Assembly (NCBI GenBank): GCA_964529175.1
Contig: CAZGVO010000012.1
Location: forward strand, 56,462 to 120,461
Length of the DNA stretch: 64,000 nt
Direction: 5' to 3'
Source: JAAFJM01 sp964529175
Lineage (GTDB): Bacteria; Bacteroidota; Bacteroidia; UKL13-3
A program made the position numbers and the translations under genes. The notes beneath the pieces were generated by a model that was not told the origin of the DNA, made no database searches, and saw only the letters and a list, made by a program, of their open reading frames with translations. Below are positions 57,187 through 64,000 of this stretch, piece after piece (position 1 is the stretch's first letter; each line of letters begins with the position of its first letter).

Positions 57187-58215
57187 ATGCAAATTAGTGT
57201 AGCGCAGTTAGCGCAATTGTTAAACGGAACAGTAGTTGGAAACCCAGAAATATTGCTTCATACAGTAGCTAAAATTGAAGATGGTAAAGAAGGTGCTTTA
57301 TCGTTTTTGGCCAATATGAAGTATGAATCGCATATTTACGATACCAAGTCGAGTGCAGTATTGGTAAATAACGATTTTGTGCCAAGTCAAGAAATAAAAG
57401 CTACTTTAATAAAAGTAGAAAATGCTTATGCTTCATTCACCTTATTATTAGAACAATTTGCGGCTTATGCCAATAAAAAAGAAGGAATTGAAGAAGGTGC
57501 GGTAATTAATAAATCGGCCGAGTTAGGCACAAATTTATATGTAGGGGCTTTGGCTTACATTGCCAAAGGCGTAAAAATTGGAAACAATTCGCAAATTTAC
57601 CCAACAACATATATTGGTGATAATGTAACTATTGGCGAAAACTGTATTATTTACGCAGGTGTAAAAATTTATAACGATTGTGTAATTGGCAATAATGTAA
57701 TCATTCATTCAGGAACTGTAATTGGCAGCGATGGCTTTGGTTTTGCGCCATTGGCTGATAGATCATATAAAAAAATTCCGCAAATTGGTAATGTAATTAT
57801 TGAAGATGATGTAGAAATTGGTAGTAATTGCAGTATTGACAGGGCCACAATGGGTAGCACCATTTTGCGTAAAGGTGTAAAATTAGATAATTTGAACCAG
57901 GTGGCTCATAATGTGGAAATTGGTGAACATACCGTAATGGCAGGTCAAAGTGCCATTGCTGGAAGCACCAAAATTGGTAAATACTGTATTTTAGCTGGTC
58001 AAGTAGGTATAGCAGGCCATTTAACCATAGCAGATGGAACAGTACTTGGTGCTAAAAGTGGTGTAAACAGTAATATTAAAAAGGAAAATCAAAAATTATT
58101 TGGCTCTCCAGCTTTCGATTATGGTGAATCTATCAAAGCATCAATTGTTTACAAAAAATTACCACAACTGTATAAAACTGTAACTGAGCTAGAAAGAAAA
58201 ATAAATGAAAAATAA
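57187..58215 (+). CDS. lpxD: UDP-3-O-acylglucosamine N-acyltransferase
   Basis: 342 residues. N-terminal uridine-binding domain (QISVAQLAQLLNGTVVGNPEI to about 100), then a left-handed beta-helix of hexapeptide repeats. The conserved GSDGFGFAP and RATMGSTILRKGVKLDNLNQVAHNVEIGEHT carry the catalytic His in VAHN. A C-terminal helix contains LPQLYKTVTELERKI. It adds the N-linked acyl chain in lipid A synthesis. In most Bacteroidota lpxC/fabZ follows; here an ECF sigma factor gene follows instead. Confidence 0.96.
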   Translation: MQISVAQLAQLLNGTVVGNPEILLHTVAKIEDGKEGALSFLANMKYESHIYDTKSSAVLVNNDFVPSQEIKATLIKVENAYASFTLLLEQFAAYANKKEGIEEGAVINKSAELGTNLYVGALAYIAKGVKIGNNSQIYPTTYIGDNVTIGENCIIYAGVKIYNDCVIGNNVIIHSGTVIGSDGFGFAPLADRSYKKIPQIGNVIIEDDVEIGSNCSIDRATMGSTILRKGVKLDNLNQVAHNVEIGEHTVMAGQSAIAGSTKIGKYCILAGQVGIAGHLTIADGTVLGAKSGVNSNIKKENQKLFGSPAFDYGESIKASIVYKKLPQLYKTVTELERKINEK

Positions 58216-58286
58216 TTTTAGGCGGCTGTAACTTTTTTTATTTATAAATCGTTTCAGTTGTAATTTTAACCAAATAGGCTTATTGA

Positions 58287-58772
58287 ATGACTATTACTGA
58301 GTACAATACATGCGTTAAAAATTATGCTGATGCGGTGTACCGATTCATTTATAAAAATATAAAAGATGAAGACAGAGCTAAGGATATAGTGCAGGACACA
58401 TTTGAAAAAATGTGGCTTAAGGTAGATGATATAATAGCTGAAAAAGCTAAATCGTATTTATTTACCGCTGCCTATAATACCATGATTGACTCAATAAGAA
58501 AAGACAAACATAAAGCAACCTATGAAGAACATTACGATGACTACTTAACTACCAATAATAATTACAACGATTTGAAAAAAGTAATCAATTTGGCTTTTAG
58601 TAAATTGAACGAAATTCAAAAAAGTGTAATAATGTTAAGAGATTACGAAGGTTACTCGTACGAAGAAATTGGAAAAATTACTGGTCTTAACGAAAGCCAG
58701 GTTAAGGTTTATATTTATAGAGCCAGGTTAAATTTAAAAGAATACATTGGCTCGTTAGAAAATGTGGTATAA
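58287..58772 (+). CDS. ECF-type RNA polymerase sigma factor
   Basis: 161 residues. Region 2: YADAVYRFIYKNIKDEDRAKDIVQDTFEKMWLKVDD. Region 4: FSKLNEIQKSVIMLRDYEGYSYEEIGKITGLNESQVKVYIYRARLNLKEYI. Region 3 is absent, as usual for ECF factors. The next gene starts 25 bases later and encodes a single-pass membrane protein of anti-sigma type, so the two form a regulatory pair. Target promoters are unknown. Confidence 0.92.
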   Translation: MTITEYNTCVKNYADAVYRFIYKNIKDEDRAKDIVQDTFEKMWLKVDDIIAEKAKSYLFTAAYNTMIDSIRKDKHKATYEEHYDDYLTTNNNYNDLKKVINLAFSKLNEIQKSVIMLRDYEGYSYEEIGKITGLNESQVKVYIYRARLNLKEYIGSLENVV

Positions 58773-58797
58773 AGCGGTTTTTAAAAAAATAAGGAAC

Positions 58798-59979
58798 ATG
58801 GAAATAAATATTAATAATTACGAAGAGATTATAATTGACTTTTTAGATGGAAAGTTAGATGATAATACTGTGGCTAAACTATTTGTATTTTTAGACCAAA
58901 ACCCTGCCATTAAAGTAGAGTTTGATTTATTAAATGCTAATCAAACTGCTTTACCAGCCGAATCAATGGCTTTTGATTTTTCTGTATTGCTTAAACAAGA
59001 AAAAATAAATGTAGCCGATTATTCTGATAAGTTAATAGCTCTTTTAGAAAACGATTTAACTCCAGAAGAAACCAAATCATTAGAAACTGAAATTAAAACT
59101 TATCCTGAATTAGCAGCAGAATTTGAGCTGTTTAAGAAAACCAAATTAGTTCCTGAAAACAACATTGTATTTGCTAATAAACAAGTTTTAACTAAAAAAG
59201 GTGGTTTTGCCATTATTCCATTGTTTGCGCGTTATTCAGCCATTGCTGCTGTTTTTATTGCTGTAGTAATGGGCATTTATTTCTTTACCAACAATAATGG
59301 TGAGCAAATGGCCGATAAAGTAGATACTACCATTGCCAAATCAAAACAAGATTCAATAAGCGAAATACTTAAATCTAAAAATAATGTACCAAATCAGTTA
59401 GAAAAAGAAACTGAAAGAAAAATGTTGGCATTTGGAGGAGTTAATGTAGCAAGTGTTCAAAAACAAAATAAAAAATCTGTTACACCAGCAAATAAAAACT
59501 TGCAAAATAAAAAACCTATTAAAGAAAATCCATTAAATGGCGGCAACAATCAATCAGTTGTGCCAAATAACAATACTCCTAAAAAAGTAGTAACTGATAA
59601 TGGTGCAGGAACAACTAATTTAGCAAATGCTGATTTGCCTAAAGATAAAAATGAATTTACAGTCCAACCCAAAGTAGATGAAACTCCAATTGGAAATAAC
59701 AATAATGAGCCAGTGGTAGCTGCAAATACTTTTGGAAAAGATAAAAATGTTGATTTAAGAGATTACGTAAAAGAGCAACTAAAAATAACTGCTAAATCAG
59801 AAGTAATTGCAGTAAATAAACCATCTGATTCAAATGAAAATATTACTTTAGCTGAGTCAATAGGTTTAAATGTACTTTCACTTTTCAATAAAGTTTCTAA
59901 TCGTGATGTAAAAGTTAAAAAAACTTATAATAATGATGGTGAGGTAGAAAAGGTAAGATTTGTAGCTAGTGGGTGGTAA
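58798..59979 (+). CDS. Single-pass membrane protein, probable anti-sigma factor
   Basis: 393 residues from the ATG at 58798, which has AAGGA just upstream; a frame from 58762 overlaps the sigma gene. The cytoplasmic N-terminal 130 residues contain two copies of a short helical pattern (YEEIIIDFLDGKLDDNTVAKLFVFLDQNPAIKVEF; YSDKLIALLENDLTPEETKSLETEIKTYPELAAEF). One helix (about 148-170: YSAIAAVFIAVVMGIYFF) is followed by a long Asn/Lys-rich low-complexity periplasmic region. Position after an ECF factor and topology fit an anti-sigma factor, though no zinc His-x3-Cys-x2-Cys is present. Confidence 0.75.
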   Translation: MEININNYEEIIIDFLDGKLDDNTVAKLFVFLDQNPAIKVEFDLLNANQTALPAESMAFDFSVLLKQEKINVADYSDKLIALLENDLTPEETKSLETEIKTYPELAAEFELFKKTKLVPENNIVFANKQVLTKKGGFAIIPLFARYSAIAAVFIAVVMGIYFFTNNNGEQMADKVDTTIAKSKQDSISEILKSKNNVPNQLEKETERKMLAFGGVNVASVQKQNKKSVTPANKNLQNKKPIKENPLNGGNNQSVVPNNNTPKKVVTDNGAGTTNLANADLPKDKNEFTVQPKVDETPIGNNNNEPVVAANTFGKDKNVDLRDYVKEQLKITAKSEVIAVNKPSDSNENITLAESIGLNVLSLFNKVSNRDVKVKKTYNNDGEVEKVRFVASGW

Positions 59980-60055
59980 TTTATTCGTAATCAATCATAC
60001 ATAACAAGAAAGAGGAAGCTTCAAAAGTCTTAAATTGCTAGTCAGTTCGAGCGAA

Positions 60056-60073
60056 GTCCGATAGCTATCGGAC
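60056..60073. repeat. 18-bp perfect palindrome, CCGATAGCTATCGG core
   Basis: GTCCGATAGCTATCGGAC, embedded in a longer compound repeat running from GTCAGTTCGAGCGAA to GAGAACTT (60041-60081). Confidence 0.88.
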
Positions 60074-60106
60074 GAGAACTTAATATGCACGTTTTCAAAA
60101 CATTTC

Positions 60107-60124
60107 TACCGATAGCTATCGGTA
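60107..60124. repeat. 18-bp perfect palindrome, CCGATAGCTATCGG core
   Basis: TACCGATAGCTATCGGTA, only 33 bases after the previous copy, with different outer base pairs. Confidence 0.88.
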
Positions 60125-60146
60125 TTCGCTAAATGTGACAAAAAAC

Positions 60147-60180
60147 AAAAAAGGTTGAAACATTTGTTTCAACCTTTTTT
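60147..60180. terminator. Bidirectional terminator between the anti-sigma and SRPBCC genes
   Basis: Perfect 15-bp stem (AAAAAAGGTTGAAAC and its complement) with an ATTT loop, A and T tracts at both ends, between convergent genes. Confidence 0.93.
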
Positions 60181-60211
60181 GTTTAAAATCTTTAAGTAGG
60201 AGAGGAGCGTA

Positions 60212-60748
60212 TTAATTGCTACTCATAATGGCAATTCTTATTTTTATCAAACCTTCATCAAACTGTAATTCTGTTTGTTCAGTTTTAGTTGGAATTTGAA
60301 ACCTATGAAATGGATTATAGCCCACATCTTTATAATCTTTCCAAGTTAATTTGGTTTTATCTCCACCAATACGTTCAAAGTAAAATGTACTACTCGAGGT
60401 CATTCCTCCATCGTTTATATCTAATGCAGTAGTTAATTTTTCATTTGGAATGCACTCCACTATTTTTAAATAGCCTTTGCCCAATAAGTTACCTCTAAAA
60501 TAATAGCTAGCATTTAATCCAGAAATATTTTTAGAAAAGAACCAAGCCATTGAAGTATCTACGTTTTTATCCCAGGGACTCAATTTGGCAATGTTTTGTA
60601 TGTTATTTAAATAAGCAAAAGTTTCATAAATAGGTTTATCAATCACTATACTTCTTTCCACTTTAAATTCGCGAGGGAAAAATAAAGAAGCTAAAAATAC
60701 ACCACCTACAAATAGCCAAAAGCCTAAAAATACTTTAAATAATTTCAT
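60212..60748 (-). CDS. SRPBCC family protein with N-terminal membrane helix
   Basis: 178 residues from the ATG at 60748; an upstream frame start at 60775 lies within the sucA terminator. One N-terminal helix (FKVFLGFWLFVGGVFLASLFF) precedes the SRPBCC/polyketide-cyclase-like domain. The typical start is FKVERSIVIDKPIYETFAYLNNIQNIAKLSPWDKN, then YYFRGNLLGKGYLKIVE and TSSSTFYFERIGGDKTKLTWKDYKDVGYNPFHRF. The final helix is short (FDEGLIKIRIAIMSSN). The fold binds hydrophobic ligands; the ligand is unknown. It lies 75 bases downstream of sucA on the same strand, behind a hairpin. Confidence 0.82.
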   Translation of the reverse strand: MKLFKVFLGFWLFVGGVFLASLFFPREFKVERSIVIDKPIYETFAYLNNIQNIAKLSPWDKNVDTSMAWFFSKNISGLNASYYFRGNLLGKGYLKIVECIPNEKLTTALDINDGGMTSSSTFYFERIGGDKTKLTWKDYKDVGYNPFHRFQIPTKTEQTELQFDEGLIKIRIAIMSSN

Positions 60749-60762
60749 ATAATATAATTTAT

Positions 60763-60795
60763 AAAGCCAACGCAAAATGGTTTTACGTTGGCTTT
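60763..60795 (-). terminator. Hairpin after sucA
   Basis: AAAGCCAACG/CGTTGGCTTT arms, 13-base loop with further pairing. On the minus strand only a short AT-rich tail follows, so termination may be partial. Confidence 0.65.
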
Positions 60796-60822
60796 GAGTT
60801 GTTTGTTATTGATTAAATATAA

Positions 60823-63555
60823 TTAAATAGCAAAAGCTTGGTCAATAATAGCAGCTTGTTCTTTTGCATGTACTTTGCTAAATCCTGTAGCTGGCGATGC
60901 ACTGCTTTCGCGACTTATACGTTTTAAATGCATATTGTTATCCCAACGTAACAAGTATAACCAAGCACCCATGTTTTTAGGCTCTTCTTGTACCCAGCAG
61001 AATTCAGCACCTTTGTATTTTTCGTAAATAGCTGCTAACTGAGTTTCTGGCATCGGATACAATTGTTCTACTCTTACTATAGCAATATCTTTTCTATCAT
61101 TTTTTTGTTGATATTCAAGTAATTCGTAATAAATTTTACCTGTGCAAAGTAATACACGTTTAACCGATTTTTTAGTTACAAATGCATCATCAATTACTTC
61201 TTGGAAAGTTCCATCAGTAAATTCTTCTAATTTACTAACACAAGCAGGGTGGCGTAATAAACTTTTTGGAGTCATAACTACCAAAGGTAATCTGTAATCG
61301 CGTTTCAATTGTCTGCGTAATGCATGGAAATAATTAGCAGGACTCGTAATATTACAAACTTGCATATTCCAATTAGCACATAATTGTAAAAAACGTTCTA
61401 AACGTGCTGATGAATGCTCTGGTCCTTGACCTTCGTAACCATGAGGCAACATCAAAGTTAAGCCACTATAGGTTTTCCATTTGGTTTCAGCACTTGCCAA
61501 ATATTGGTCTATAACTATTTGCGCGCCATTAGCAAAATCACCAAACTGCGCTTCCCAAATCGTTAAATCATTAGGCGTAAACATACTATAACCGTATTCA
61601 AAACCTAATACAGCATACTCGCTTAATAACGAATTATAAAACTCAACATTTCCTTTTTTATCTTCACCTAAACTATCTATCACATTATGAGCCAATTCGC
61701 TATCTTCTTGTTTAATAATAGCATGTCTATGGCTAAATGTACCACGTTCACAATCTTGGCCAGTCATTCTTACGTTATGTCCTTCATTACTTAAAGTAGC
61801 GTAAGCCATTAACTCACCCATTGCCCAATCGTAATTATCATTTTTTATCATGTTTTTACGATCATTGAACAATTTTTCAATCTTGCTAAATGCTTTAAAA
61901 CCTGCAGGAATTCCAGTAATTTTATCTGCTAATCTTAAAAATAATTCTTTGCCAACTGCAGTATTTGTTTTTACTTCAAAATCTTCGCGTTTAGCCGATC
62001 TAAATCCTTCCCATTTGTCTGCCAAAAAGTTCTTAGCCTTCGATGGTTCCGATGCTTTTGCACTTTCTAACTTAGCTTGTAACTCTTTTCTAAAATCAGA
62101 ATCCATTTCTTTAGCTAAATCAGCTTCTACACTTCCTGCACTTAACAATTTTTGGTTGTAAATTTCTCTAGGGTTTTGGTGCGTTGCAATAGCTTTATAT
62201 AATAAAGGTTGTGTAAATCTTGGCTCATCACCTTCGTTATGTCCATATTTTCTGTAACCTAACAAATCAATAAATACATCACTATTAAATTGTTGACGGT
62301 ATTCCATGGCCAATTTTACAGTGTAAACCACAGCTTCTACATCATCTGCATTCACATGGAATACTGGGCATAAAGTAGTTTTAGCTACATCAGTACAGTA
62401 AGTTGATGTTCTGGCATCAATATAATTGGTAGTAAATCCAATTTGGTTATTGGTTACTATATGAATACAACCTCCAACTGAATATGCTTTTAACCCTGCC
62501 ATTTGAAGTACTTCATAAACTACACCTTGACCAGCTACTGAGGCATCCCCATGTATTAATATAGGAGCTACTTTACCAATATTTCCACTATGGTTTTTAT
62601 CTAATTTTGCTCTGGTTAAACCTTTTACTACTGGGTTAACAGTTTCTAAGTGCGATGGATTTGGCGATAAACTAAGTTTTACTTGTTTATTCTTTCTAGT
62701 AGTTAAGTGCGATGAAAACCCTAAATGGTATTTAACATCACCTTCAAATATACCTTCGTCTTCAGCACTTTTGCCTTCAAACTCTTTAAATATATCTTCG
62801 TACGATTTCCCTAAAATATTAGCCAATACATTTAAACGACCTCTATGTGCCATTCCTAACACAAACTCTTCTACACCAATTTCAGCCCCAAATTGAATAA
62901 CTTCATCTAAAGCCGGTATCAATGTTTCAAGACCCTCTAATGAAAATCTTTTTTGACCAACAAATTTAGTATGAATAAAATTTTCAAATACTGTTGCTTG
63001 GTTCAATTTTGATAAAATATGTCTTTTATCCTCAAGGTCTAATTTAGGGGTATTTTTAGTACCCTCCATTTTACCTTGTAACCAAGTTAATTTCTCAGGA
63101 TTTCTAATATAATCAAATTCAGCACCTATACTTTGGCAATAAGTAGCTTCTAAATGAGCTATTATATCCTTTAACTTAGCTGCACCAATTCCAATTTCAA
63201 CTCCAGCATTAAAAGTTTTATCTAAATCACCAGCATTCAGGCCAAAGTTTTCTATAGCTAAGTTAGGTGCATATTTTCTTCTCTCTCTTACAGGATTAGT
63301 TTTGGTAAATAAATGCCCACGCGAGCGGTAGCCTTTTATTAAGTTCAAAACATTTATTTCCTTCAATATATCTTCCGATAATTCAGCACTGCCTGTGCCC
63401 ACACTTTTACCATTAAATTTTTGTTGGCCCATTTCAAAGCCTTCAAAGAATTTTTGCCATCCAAAATCCACCGATTCAGTATCAGCCAAGTATTGCTGGT
63501 AAATATTGTCAATTGCCGCTACATCAGCATTCGATATATAAGAAAATTTATCCAT
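60823..63555 (-). CDS. sucA: 2-oxoglutarate dehydrogenase E1 component
   Basis: 910 residues. N-terminal E2-binding helix FSYISNADVAAIDNIYQQYLADTESVDFGWQKFFEGF, then EFVLGMAHRGRLNVLANILGK, and the thiamine diphosphate site GDASVAGQGVVYEVLQMAGLKAYSVGGCIHIVTNNQIGFTT with HVNADDVEAV. The C-terminal domain has QDCERGTFSHRHAI and MLPHGYEGQGPEHSSARLERFLQL. It decarboxylates 2-oxoglutarate in the citric acid cycle. No E2 (sucB) gene lies downstream; the neighbour is an SRPBCC gene. Confidence 0.98.
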   Translation of the reverse strand: MDKFSYISNADVAAIDNIYQQYLADTESVDFGWQKFFEGFEMGQQKFNGKSVGTGSAELSEDILKEINVLNLIKGYRSRGHLFTKTNPVRERRKYAPNLAIENFGLNAGDLDKTFNAGVEIGIGAAKLKDIIAHLEATYCQSIGAEFDYIRNPEKLTWLQGKMEGTKNTPKLDLEDKRHILSKLNQATVFENFIHTKFVGQKRFSLEGLETLIPALDEVIQFGAEIGVEEFVLGMAHRGRLNVLANILGKSYEDIFKEFEGKSAEDEGIFEGDVKYHLGFSSHLTTRKNKQVKLSLSPNPSHLETVNPVVKGLTRAKLDKNHSGNIGKVAPILIHGDASVAGQGVVYEVLQMAGLKAYSVGGCIHIVTNNQIGFTTNYIDARTSTYCTDVAKTTLCPVFHVNADDVEAVVYTVKLAMEYRQQFNSDVFIDLLGYRKYGHNEGDEPRFTQPLLYKAIATHQNPREIYNQKLLSAGSVEADLAKEMDSDFRKELQAKLESAKASEPSKAKNFLADKWEGFRSAKREDFEVKTNTAVGKELFLRLADKITGIPAGFKAFSKIEKLFNDRKNMIKNDNYDWAMGELMAYATLSNEGHNVRMTGQDCERGTFSHRHAIIKQEDSELAHNVIDSLGEDKKGNVEFYNSLLSEYAVLGFEYGYSMFTPNDLTIWEAQFGDFANGAQIVIDQYLASAETKWKTYSGLTLMLPHGYEGQGPEHSSARLERFLQLCANWNMQVCNITSPANYFHALRRQLKRDYRLPLVVMTPKSLLRHPACVSKLEEFTDGTFQEVIDDAFVTKKSVKRVLLCTGKIYYELLEYQQKNDRKDIAIVRVEQLYPMPETQLAAIYEKYKGAEFCWVQEEPKNMGAWLYLLRWDNNMHLKRISRESSASPATGFSKVHAKEQAAIIDQAFAI

Positions 63556-63584
63556 TGTATATTATATATAGTGTTGTTTTGTTG

Positions 63585-63592
63585 CAAATATA
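63585..63592 (-). promoter_or_regulatory. Candidate -7 element of sucA
   Basis: TATATTTG on the minus strand, exact TAnnTTTG match, 29 bases before the ATG. A properly spaced TTG is not clear. Confidence 0.45.
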
Positions 63593-64000
63593 ATAATATA
63601 GCCAATAATGCATTTATAAGTAACAGTATTAAAAACTGATTTTAGGTATAAAATAAATATAGATACACTATATATATACATCAAACAAAAATGTATCCAT
63701 GTCTTACATTATATATATAACATACAAACCTATTCTTATCCTTACAAAAATTAAATTTTATTTGGAGCTAATCCAGCTATCAGCACTAGTTTTTCCGTTT
63801 CACTCCAAAAGCTAGTTGCCTCTATCTGGGCTATTATTTGTTATAATGGAAATAATTAGTATATATATAATACATGCATAACATAAGTATAACACGGTTT
63901 AATAGATATGAAACCAAGTAAAATATATCCAACCTAGGGTTAAATAAAAAATAAGTCCTTGAGAATAAGTATATTTAAAGATAAGATAAAGAAATAAGTT
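63593..64000. other. AT-rich non-coding end of the window
   Basis: No gene found on either strand. It contains several TATATATA runs (for example 63669-63680 and 63709-63720) and one structured element at 63764-63836. Confidence 0.6.
63764..63836. repeat. Structured dispersed element with AATCCAGCTATC and CTCTATCTGGGCT ends
   Basis: AGC and CCAG in the left end can pair with CTGG and GCT in the right end. Between them CTAGTTTT pairs with AAAAGCTAG with one bulge. Sequences with these ends recur in Bacteroidota intergenic regions as far as I recall. It has no coding capacity. Confidence 0.45.

Noticed and set aside
60823..63555. sucAB operon
   Set aside because: No E2 gene is found downstream; the next gene is an SRPBCC protein after a hairpin.

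Overview
The window comes from the chromosome of an AT-rich member of the Bacteroidota, probably an uncultured Chitinophagales/Sphingobacteriales-like organism. Four things point there: type IX secretion (T9SS) C-terminal sorting domains on two secreted proteins, a PorX-type regulator, the partial ATP synthase operon (Z-B-E-F-H-A-G without D and C), and -7 elements of the TAnnTTTG type. A run of exactly 100 N sits inside a repeat array, so this is a draft scaffold. I see no rRNA, tRNA, CRISPR array, transposase or integrase.

Layout. 1-4.7 kb: two divergent GT-C membrane glycosyltransferases (the first runs off the left edge), a secreted dienelactone hydrolase, a family 2 glycosyltransferase and a 40-residue lipoprotein. 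4.8-10.6 kb: ATP synthase operon. 10.7-20.8 kb: T9SS cargo, an acetyltransferase, a secreted M49 peptidase, a methyltransferase, a two-component pair and a DUF1573 protein. 20.8-24.1 kb: three arrays of a three-hairpin dispersed repeat, separating an SH3-like exported protein and an alpha/beta hydrolase.

24.1-31 kb is the accessory region. A type IIG restriction-modification gene reduced to its two ends is followed by a PutAbiC-like abortive-infection gene and a T5orf172 GIY-YIG gene. Next come a coiled-coil membrane protein and an AAA/OLD-like ATPase with a HEPN-like RxxxxH motif. Two neighbouring genes here are preceded by the same 42-base element, whose two copies differ by a compensatory base-pair change. 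Both genes are followed by hairpins with the same GCCTAAC/GTTAGGC stem.

30.4-33.2 kb: lipoprotein, multi-TM protein, NarL-type kinase and regulator in one operon. A perfect 42-bp terminator-like palindrome lies inside the multi-TM gene. 33.4-39.7 kb: dihydroorotase-like protein with an altered metal site, an unknown acidic protein, DUF4199, two glycosyltransferases and an HTTM protein. 39.8-47.4 kb: two lipoproteins, a PIG-L deacetylase carrying a dispersed repeat inside its reading frame, cysS, two small cysteine-rich proteins and a DUF1579 lipoprotein among degenerate repeats. 47.5-64 kb: mutS2, a propeller-type histidine kinase and its regulator, porX, an HD hydrolase, lpxD, an ECF sigma/anti-sigma pair, an SRPBCC protein and sucA.

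The core genes cover energy metabolism (ATP synthase, 2-oxoglutarate dehydrogenase), envelope biogenesis (lpxD, glycosyltransferases), T9SS control (porX and its cargo) and signalling. Dispersed hairpins and 18-bp palindromes fill most non-coding gaps.
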